Shown: positions 59,867 to 64,000 of the stretch, one piece after another
How positions within the stretch are numbered: the stretch's first letter is position 1
Layout of the letters: each line of letters begins with the position of its first letter
Assembly: GCF_003989665.1 (NCBI RefSeq)
Contig: NZ_RZIJ01000024.1
Location: 36,220 to 100,219, forward strand
Direction of reading: 5' to 3'
From: Azospirillum doebereinerae
GTDB lineage: Bacteria; Pseudomonadota; Alphaproteobacteria; Azospirillales; Azospirillaceae
Length of the DNA stretch: 64,000 bases
Program-made: the position numbers and the translations under genes
The notes under the pieces: model-generated
What the model saw: only the letters and a program-made list of their open reading frames with translations
Told to the model about the DNA's origin: nothing
Database searches by the model: none

Positions 59867-59978
59867 GGTTTCTCGGCCAGGTTGAAGTATGGTGTCGACG
59901 AGCCGTCGCTTCACTGTCCGCTGTTGATGCCCTTTGGCCATGAGGCTCGGTCCTTCGCGGTCATGCCGAAGAAGGACA

Positions 59979-60032
59979 ATCATGGCCATATTGGCCGTTA
60001 GTTCGTCAAGCCGTTTTAGGGCCTATTTGGCC
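59979..60032 (-). promoter_or_regulatory. Left operator pair and leftward promoter of the element
   Basis: Two GGCC-N5-GGCC palindromes lie at 59984-59996 and 60020-60032, with centres 36 bp apart. On the - strand TTGACG (60009-60004) and CATGAT (59984-59979) are 19 bp apart, with the first palindrome inside the spacer and touching the -10 box. The right operator region has the same arrangement on the other strand. Transcription would start near 59972 and run left toward the operon ending in the integrase. The rest of 59867-60157 holds no gene. Confidence 0.6.
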
Positions 60033-60157
60033 ATGCCCGATCTCGATATGCGTATGCACAGCGATTGCGCTTCGGCCGCTGGCGAAAGCGTTCGGGTACA
60101 GGCGCTTCGATCATTGGGCAGCTGGTTCTACAGAAAAGGAAAAATTGCTGGGCCGGC

Positions 60158-60562
60158 CTATCCAGCTAATCGCGAAATATTTCCTTCGCTATCATCGCCG
60201 CCATCTCGGCCGGCGTCTTTCGTCCTATTAAATTCTTTAGCAAGATTAATGATCTGAAGCGCCTTCTGGGCTTCTTCCTCAGTCATTGTATCAATCAAAT
60301 CAATAAGCAAGTCCTTGGAGCGCGAGCGCGTTAGATTTGGCGATTGGTTATTGCTATGCCCTTTAGAGCCTTCCCCTTGAGGAAGAAGGTCTTTTGGCTC
60401 AACGCCCAAAGCACTGGCGACTCGCGCCATCCAATCAACAGTCAGGCGCCGATAACCCTTTTCAAGACGCTCAATCGTTTTGGGGTCGCATCCAACCAAG
60501 TCGGACAGACCTTTATACGATAGACGCTTTGCTTTGCGCCATTCTGCGATTCGATTAGGCAT
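60158..60562 (-). CDS. CI-like XRE-family repressor of the element
   Basis: A 134-residue protein. The N-terminal helix-turn-helix (about 3-60) reads IAEWRKAKRLSYKGLSDLVG, then PKTIERLEKGYRRLTVDWMA and ASALGVEPKDLL. A flexible Ser/Asn-rich linker follows, then a helical C-terminus (DLLIDLIDTMTEEEAQKALQ) likely for dimerisation. There is no peptidase domain, so it is not self-cleaving. No ribosome site precedes ATG 60562; a -10-like CATATT ends 6 nt before it, suggesting a leaderless mRNA. Divergent from the Cro-like gene, with three operators between. Confidence 0.82.
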   Translation of the reverse strand: MPNRIAEWRKAKRLSYKGLSDLVGCDPKTIERLEKGYRRLTVDWMARVASALGVEPKDLLPQGEGSKGHSNNQSPNLTRSRSKDLLIDLIDTMTEEEAQKALQIINLAKEFNRTKDAGRDGGDDSEGNISRLAG

Positions 60563-60568
60563 CCCATA

Positions 60569-60652
60569 AATATGGCCGATATGGCCATCAGCAGGAAGGG
60601 CCAGGGTGGCCATGAAATGGCTTGACAGGATCAGGGCCAAAATGGCCATACT
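60569..60652. promoter_or_regulatory. Right operator region: three operators and two divergent promoters
   Basis: GGCC-N5-GGCC palindromes occur at 60574-60586, 60599-60611 and 60635-60647; each is followed by AT on the right. Rightward: TTGACA (60622-60627), 19 bp, CATACT (60647-60652), with the third palindrome in the spacer and touching the -10. Leftward: TTCCTG (60597-60592), 17 bp, CATATT (60574-60569), with the first palindrome in the spacer. The middle site is between them, 36 bp from the third. This predicts mutual control of the repressor and the Cro-like gene. Confidence 0.7.
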
Positions 60653-60676
60653 ATCGTCCGTTTCTGGAGTTGGGGC

Positions 60677-60871
60677 ATGAAGCTCAAAGAGTATCTGGAC
60701 AGGAATGGCCTGACCTTCCGCGAGTTCGCGGCACTCATTGAGGTTGCCGACGGCCGAACGGTTCATCGGTATGCTGCTGGCGAGCGGCTTCCGCGGCGCG
60801 CGGTCATGACCAGGATCGCGGCGCAGACACGCGGAGCCGTTACGGCAGCCGATTTCTTCGACTCTGCCTGA
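60677..60871 (+). CDS. Cro-like helix-turn-helix protein
   Basis: A 64-residue protein, the length of phage Cro proteins, with GGAG eight bases before ATG 60677. It starts MKLKEYLDRNGLTFREFAAL, and the HTH is IEVADGRTVHRYAAGERLPR, with AVMTRIAAQTRGAVTAADFF after it. It is expressed from the rightward promoter with an operator in its spacer and faces away from the CI-like repressor, so it is expected to be the antagonist that favours the rightward and leftward programmes. Confidence 0.85.
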   Translation: MKLKEYLDRNGLTFREFAALIEVADGRTVHRYAAGERLPRRAVMTRIAAQTRGAVTAADFFDSA

Positions 60872-60979
60872 CGACGGGCTTCGAGATGCGGCATCAACAT
60901 TCATCCTGAGTTGTCGCAGCAGGAAGCATCGCTCGTTCTGCGCGTCCCGCGCAACAACCAAGCCAGGGGAGTTGGATCG

Positions 60980-61318
60980 GTGAAAGGTGATAGCGATTCG
61001 GGGGCAGCGGCCCCCAGCCAGACCGCCGAGGCCGCCCCGGCGCCCGGCAGCCTGGGCGAGACGAACGCCCTGCTGCGCGAACTGGTCAACGGCGTGCAAG
61101 GCATGACAGCGGAACTGCGCCGGCTTCAGCCGGCGCAGGCCGCCCTAACCCTTTCGCCAAATCAGGCAGTCAGGTTGCTTGCAACGCACGCTGTCCTAAC
61201 GGCAGTCCCTTTCGCCACTTTCTCTGGAACAGTGGATGAAAGGGTCAAAACGTACGCAGATATTATTCAGGAATTTTTGCACGAAAATTCCTCAGACGTT
61301 CCACCTTCTCTCGCATAG
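60980..61318 (+). CDS. Hypothetical protein downstream of the Cro-like gene
   Basis: A 112-residue protein. A GTG at 60980 with GGGGAG upstream is chosen; a TTG at 60911 is possible. An Ala/Pro/Ser-rich disordered N-terminus (to about residue 30) leads to a helix GETNALLRELVNGVQGMTAE, then a region TLSPNQAVRLLATHAVLTAV and a C-terminal helix DERVKTYADIIQEFLHENSS. No family recognised. Its last 56 bp overlap the opposite-strand gene at 61263-61460. Confidence 0.5.
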   Translation: MKGDSDSGAAAPSQTAEAAPAPGSLGETNALLRELVNGVQGMTAELRRLQPAQAALTLSPNQAVRLLATHAVLTAVPFATFSGTVDERVKTYADIIQEFLHENSSDVPPSLA

Positions 61319-61460
61319 CTTCGAGGTTATCAAGTTGATCTTCATTCGCTTCTTTGAAGTAGCGCGCAACCTCGGCGGTTTCCGCAACGTCTTTGCGGAT
61401 AGCGCTGAGATCTGCTGCAATGCCTTCCAGAAGCTCGACAAGGCGCTGACTGTTTTCCAT
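61263..61460 (-). CDS. Small coiled-coil hypothetical protein
   Basis: A 65-residue protein, AGGA nine bases before ATG 61460. It is almost all charged helix with heptad-like spacing (LVELLEGIAADLSAIRKDVA, EDQLDNLEAMREKVERLRNF). No family recognised. It overlaps tail-to-tail with the gene at 60980-61318. It is the only leftward gene in the right part of the element, and its codon use is less GC-biased than the neighbours. Confidence 0.5.
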   Translation of the reverse strand: MENSQRLVELLEGIAADLSAIRKDVAETAEVARYFKEANEDQLDNLEAMREKVERLRNFRAKIPE

Positions 61461-61510
61461 TTTCTTGGTTCCTATGCTGTTCTTGTCCGCAACACCAGCA
61501 TAGCGAAGGC

Positions 61511-61540
61511 GGGAACGCGCCGTCACGACGGCGCGTTCCC
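61511..61540. repeat. Perfect 14-bp inverted repeat
   Basis: GGGAACGCGCCGTC and GACGGCGCGTTCCC are separated by only AC. It lies 51 bp upstream of the leftward small gene at 61263-61460 and might be an operator or a cruciform-prone site. No T-run on either side. Confidence 0.7.
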
Positions 61541-61721
61541 GTTCCATTCTTTCCCATCCCAACACGGCCAAAACACAACAACTCTGACGAGTCAGAACTC
61601 GGAAATTATCGCCTCGGCTGTGCCGCAGCCCGCGCGAGCGCGACCGTGGGCAGCGACTCGGCAGCCCTGTTTCCCTTCCCTTCGCTCCGCCGGTGTCCTT
61701 GTCCGTGCCGGTGGATCGAGC

Positions 61722-61752
61722 GCGGCCGGAGCTGCCCCACAGCTCCGGCCGC
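61722..61752. repeat. Perfect 13-bp inverted repeat
   Basis: GCGGCCGGAGCTG and CAGCTCCGGCCGC surround CCCCA. It lies 44 bp upstream of the gene at 61796-62065 and could form a leader hairpin or terminator-like stem. The interval 61541-61795 has no convincing gene. Confidence 0.65.
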
Positions 61753-61795
61753 ACCTCGCCCAGCTGGGCCAGCAACTCGCCGCCCCGGTGCTGTG

Positions 61796-62065
61796 ATGGG
61801 CCAACCGCTCGATCCCGCCGCCCTGTCCCCCGCCCAACGCGCCGTCCTGGCCGCGTGGCCGGAGTTCGAGGAGGCGGTGGCGGTCAAGTGGTGCAGCCTG
61901 GACGCGCTCGTGCGGCTGTTCCGCCGCGTCGATTCCCTGGCCGATCTGCCCGACGATGAGGCGGTCGAGCTGGCGGCGATGATGCGGACCGCGACCACGC
62001 GGTTGCGCCTGCTGGCGCCGACCTCGGCACGGCCACGGCCGGCGCCGTTCGCAGGGCAAGCATGA
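61796..62065 (+). CDS. Hypothetical protein of the element
   Basis: An 89-residue protein from ATG 61796, starting MGQPLDPAALSPAQRAVLAA. It has a compact helical body (WPEFEEAVAVKWCSLDALVR, LFRRVDSLADLPDDEAVELA) and a basic tail. No family recognised. The ribosome site is weak (GGTGCTGTG). An 82-codon frame begins at 62062 overlapping its stop as ATGA but soon takes on non-coding composition, so it is not annotated. Confidence 0.5.
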   Translation: MGQPLDPAALSPAQRAVLAAWPEFEEAVAVKWCSLDALVRLFRRVDSLADLPDDEAVELAAMMRTATTRLRLLAPTSARPRPAPFAGQA

Positions 62066-62293
62066 CCGGGCGCAGCCCGAAGCCCCGCTCGCGACCAGAT
62101 CCCAGATCTATCCTGTTGAAAACCAGAGGCTTCCAGAAGCCAACGCGCCGTCCTGCCTGTTGGATGATGGCGCGCGGCCCGCCCCCGCGCCTTTCGGGCC
62201 TCTCATCGGCCGCCCCACGACATCGAGGCCCACATCGCTTTCGACCGCACCCCGGTCGGAAGCGATGGGCGTCTTCATCCCCCGACGCCGCGC

Positions 62294-62334
62294 GTCCTTC
62301 GCGCCGGTGAACCCTGGAGCCTTGCCATGACGGC
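62294..62334 (+). repeat. Direct repeat copy 1 in gene-free tract
   Basis: Shares GGTGAACCCTGGAGC, then (C/T)TTG(C/T)C(A/G)TGA(C/T)G with the copy at 62453-62492, and a GTC(C)TTCG start. Spacing between copies is about 159 bp. Could be iteron-like sites or remnants of a duplication. Confidence 0.65.
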
Positions 62335-62452
62335 CTCGGCACGCGCGCCGCCCTGAATCCGTCCGGTCCGCCCTGGACCGTCCGCCAGCTCGCGCGTCCA
62401 CGCCGGCCGTCTCCGATGGTCGGGCCGCGCCTTCCCTGTTCCCACCGTCGCG

Positions 62453-62492
62453 GTCTTCGTGGCGGTGAACCCTGGAGCTTTGTCGTGATGCC
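62453..62492 (+). repeat. Direct repeat copy 2 in gene-free tract
   Basis: Second copy of the GGTGAACCCTGGAGC-containing repeat; most differences from copy 1 are transitions, with one base of length difference near the left end. Confidence 0.65.
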
Positions 62493-62733
62493 GCGCGCCC
62501 CGCCATAGAAAAGGACGGCCCCGCAGAGGCCGCCCCTTCCCGGTTCGAATCATCGCAGGCTCGGCGCCGCCCGCTGTTGACGCAGCGGGCAAGCGATGGT
62601 GTGCGGGCCGAAGGGTATCACCGAAAAGGAATTAATTCCGCTGTTTTTTGCAGCCACGGACTCGTGCGCCCGCAGGAAACGGCGTTGCCACCGGTCGGCT
62701 CGGACGCCGCCGGGGACAGGACAGGTGTGTGCC

Positions 62734-63510
62734 ATGACCGCAAAATCGCACAGTGACTTTCGAGAGACCGTGGGACGGTTCCAGGATGCCGTGCTGGCCA
62801 GCCCGGCGCTGAAGCCGCGCGACAAGGTGGTCGCGCTGGTGATGCTCGGCCGGGTCAACCGGGAGATGTTCCGGGGCCTGGGCGAACTGCTGACCTGGGC
62901 CAGCGTCGAATCCGTTGCCGGCCGGTGCCGCCTGTCCACCCGCGACGTGGAGCGGGCGCGCAGCGCGCTGTTGGCGGTCGGCGTCATCGAGCGCGACCGG
63001 CCGGGCGGACGGGGGCAGGCGACACGGATGCGCTTCCGCCTCGACTGGCTGGAGCGGGAGGACGCTTTCGCCGACACGGGAGTCGCCGACGCGGGTGTCG
63101 GGCAAAATCCGGATTTGGCGACGGAACCTTCGTCTTTGGCCGACACGACTCGGGCTTTTTGCCCGACACGGGAGTCGCCCAAACCTTGTGATATAACCCG
63201 TGAACCTACGCGCGAGGGCGCGCGTGCGAGCGGCGCGGCGGCCGGCGGGCTGGACCTGCACGCCCAGATCGCCCAGCGCATCGGCAAGGTTCAGCACGCC
63301 AACTGGTTCCGCAACTGCCAGCTGACGCTGACCAGCGACCGGGCACTGATCGTCACCGCGCCCACCCGATTCCAGGCCGACACGATCCGCCAGAACTACG
63401 CCGACGAACTGCGGGGGCTGTTCCCGGTCCGCGCCGTCGAGGTGCGGGTGGCCAAGGCGTTACCACCGGGCGTTCGCGACCTGTGGTCCCCGGCCGAGGG
63501 GAGGGCCTGA
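62734..63510 (+). CDS. Replication-initiator-like protein: winged helix plus DnaA-N-like domain
   Basis: A 258-residue protein from ATG 62734. Residues about 8-115 form a phage/plasmid replication-type winged helix (PRDKVVALVMLGRVNREMFR, then ESVAGRCRLSTRDVERARSA, LLAVGVIERDR). A Ser/Thr/Pro linker follows (about 115-180). The C-terminal 75 residues (AQIAQRIGKVQHANWFRNCQ, LIVTAPTRFQADTIRQNYAD, LRGLFP) match the pattern of the DnaA N-terminal domain, which contacts helicase. This suggests origin binding and helicase recruitment, like phage O proteins. It follows the gene-free repeat tract directly. Confidence 0.75.
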   Translation: MTAKSHSDFRETVGRFQDAVLASPALKPRDKVVALVMLGRVNREMFRGLGELLTWASVESVAGRCRLSTRDVERARSALLAVGVIERDRPGGRGQATRMRFRLDWLEREDAFADTGVADAGVGQNPDLATEPSSLADTTRAFCPTRESPKPCDITREPTREGARASGAAAGGLDLHAQIAQRIGKVQHANWFRNCQLTLTSDRALIVTAPTRFQADTIRQNYADELRGLFPVRAVEVRVAKALPPGVRDLWSPAEGRA

Positions 63511-63513
63511 GCC

Positions 63514-63777
63514 ATGCCCCTGCCCCCCGAGGACATTTGGGAACTCGGCGTCTACCGCTTCCCCGACAGCATCCGGCGCGTGCTGCGGTGCGACCGGGTG
63601 TTCGTGGAGTGGGAGTTCCTGCGCCCGTCCTGCGCGCCGCCGGGGCATCCCGGCCGGCAGCCCGGCTACGTGTTCAGCAGCGAGCTGAAGCGCTTCGCGG
63701 CCGGCGCGGTGGGCGAGCTGCGGGTGACGGGCCGGGGCGGTGTCGCGCGGCCTTCGGGCACGGCGGGTGCCGCGTGA
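63514..63777 (+). CDS. Hypothetical protein after the replication-like gene
   Basis: An 87-residue protein, GGAGGG before ATG 63514 and 3 bp after the previous stop. It contains DIWELGVYRFPDSIRRVLRC and FVEWEFLRPSCAPPGHPGRQ, and a Gly/Ala-rich end. No family recognised. Coupled to the upstream and downstream genes by spacing. Confidence 0.6.
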   Translation: MPLPPEDIWELGVYRFPDSIRRVLRCDRVFVEWEFLRPSCAPPGHPGRQPGYVFSSELKRFAAGAVGELRVTGRGGVARPSGTAGAA

Positions 63778-63947
63778 GGGCCGGGCGAATCCCGGATCCG
63801 GCGCGGGCTGGCGACGCCATGGTGCAGCAGCTCGCGCTTGACCTGGGCGCGATCGACAGCACGGCGCCGTCGATGGCGGAGCGATGCCGTCGGGCGCGGC
63901 GGGTGTGCGGGGGCGTCGCGGTGCCTCATACCGTTTCGAAGGAATGA
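63774..63947 (+). CDS. Small hypothetical protein
   Basis: A 57-residue protein whose GTG at 63774 overlaps the stop of the previous gene as GTGA. It contains AMVQQLALDLGAIDSTAPSM and an Arg/Cys-rich stretch AERCRRARRVCGG. An internal ATG at 63819 is an alternative start. The remaining 63948-64000 shows nothing. Confidence 0.4.
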   Translation: MRAGRIPDPARAGDAMVQQLALDLGAIDSTAPSMAERCRRARRVCGGVAVPHTVSKE

Positions 63948-64000
63948 CGTCGTTGAGCGTATGAGCATAGCTACGTCTTTCTTTCCGGATGCGGGGGCAC

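Larger units (their letters stand above)
62066..62733. other. Gene-free tract upstream of the replication-like gene, possible origin
   Basis: 668 bp with no convincing gene on either strand. It holds a pair of 40-bp imperfect direct repeats (62294-62334 and 62453-62492) and a perfect 12-bp palindrome GGAATTAATTCC (62628-62639). The palindrome lies in an AT-rich patch that continues as CTGTTTTTTGCAG. Direct repeats plus an AT-rich patch next to a replication-initiator-like gene are what an origin looks like; function here is an inference. Confidence 0.35.
56129..64000. mobile_element. Left part of an integrative element (prophage, satellite or ICE-like) in tRNA-Pro
   Basis: The limits are set by the tRNA-Pro gene with an abutting integrase on the left; the right end lies outside the window because no second copy of the tRNA 3' end (GGTTCAAATCCTG and onward) was seen up to 64000. 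Contents: integrase and Xis-like genes in a leftward operon of seven small genes, a frameshifted DUF29 gene, a repressor/Cro-like divergent pair with shared operators, small orphan genes, a gene-free repeat tract and a replication-initiator-like gene. No capsid, tail or conjugation gene is present in this part, so prophage, satellite and integrative plasmid-like element all remain possible. The 59870-60680 stretch is visibly AT-richer than its surroundings. Confidence 0.85.

Noticed and set aside
59417..59989. Leftward 190-codon frame starting at the left operator
   Set aside because: It is the reverse of the DUF29 gene; composition and lack of any motif mark it as a shadow, although leftward transcription through it is likely.
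59867..60157. A hidden small gene controlled by the left operators
   Set aside because: Frames in this AT-rich stretch are short and lack ribosome sites; the promoter there points left instead.
61236..61796. Open frame of 186 codons ending at the start of the gene at 61796
   Set aside because: It runs over two inverted repeats and the opposite-strand coiled-coil gene, has no plausible start near a ribosome site, and its first part overlaps the end of a better candidate.
62062..62310. A coupled 82-codon gene starting as ATGA at the end of the gene at 61796-62065
   Set aside because: After about ten codons the composition turns to Arg/Pro with no codon-position bias, and it crosses a direct repeat. 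Kept only as a remark.

Overview
The window looks like chromosome (or a chromid) of a high-GC alphaproteobacterium, most likely Azospirillum or a close Rhodospirillales relative. This is inferred from base composition, codon use, the dense two-component and c-di-GMP signalling genes, and the kinds of neighbours seen (gatB, tRNAs, glycogen and polyamine genes). I could not run a search, so the genus is a judgement.

Layout. 1-5000: a truncated pirin gene, a periplasmic purine-nucleoside permease-like protein, and a four-gene polar amino acid ABC importer, facing a divergent RpiR-type regulator (5169-6053). 6075-9044: a CheC-like protein, a multi-PAS kinase and a single-domain response regulator in one overlapping operon. 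9206-11146: small proteins (unknown, DUF2076, PRC-barrel). 11269-18486: carbohydrate genes (GH1, NAD-dependent GH4, glycogen debranching enzyme) beside a YddA/SbmA-type ABC exporter whose Walker A motif is destroyed. 18698-21410: a zinc metallopeptidase and a diguanylate cyclase. 21569-22905: a candidate structured small RNA and an orphan TRAP binding protein. 23389-33900: a polyamine/GABA locus with an ABC importer, a PuuR-like repressor, gabD, gabT, a CoA-transferase and a DMT permease. 34043-36883: unknown proteins, including two large linked ones. 37115-55715: AsmA, an SLC13 permease, a decayed TPR/glycosyltransferase gene, an aminotransferase, two sensor kinases, an alpha-2-macroglobulin-like protein without the thioester cysteine, a ClpP-like protein and gatB.

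From about 56129 to the window end lies the left part of an integrated genetic element inserted at the 3' end of tRNA-Pro(GGG). Its integrase reads into the tRNA and sits last in a tight seven-gene leftward operon with a Xis-like gene. Further right are a divergent repressor/Cro-like pair, small genes, a gene-free tract with repeats, and a replication-initiator-like gene. No second attachment site is visible, so the element extends past 64000.

The most interesting signal is the element's control region. Five copies of the palindrome GGCC-N5-GGCC are arranged as in phage lambda. Three lie between the divergent repressor and Cro-like genes, and two lie about 600 bp to the left. One site in each group sits inside a TTGAC(A/G)-N19-CATNNT promoter with identical geometry, one promoter pointing right into the Cro-like gene and one pointing left toward the integrase operon. 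The repressor start codon lies about 6 nt after a putative -10 box, so its mRNA may be leaderless, as in lambda cI from PRM.

Several intergenic palindromic repeats of 100-155 bp are scattered through the chromosomal part; one supplies the last codons of the ABC exporter gene.
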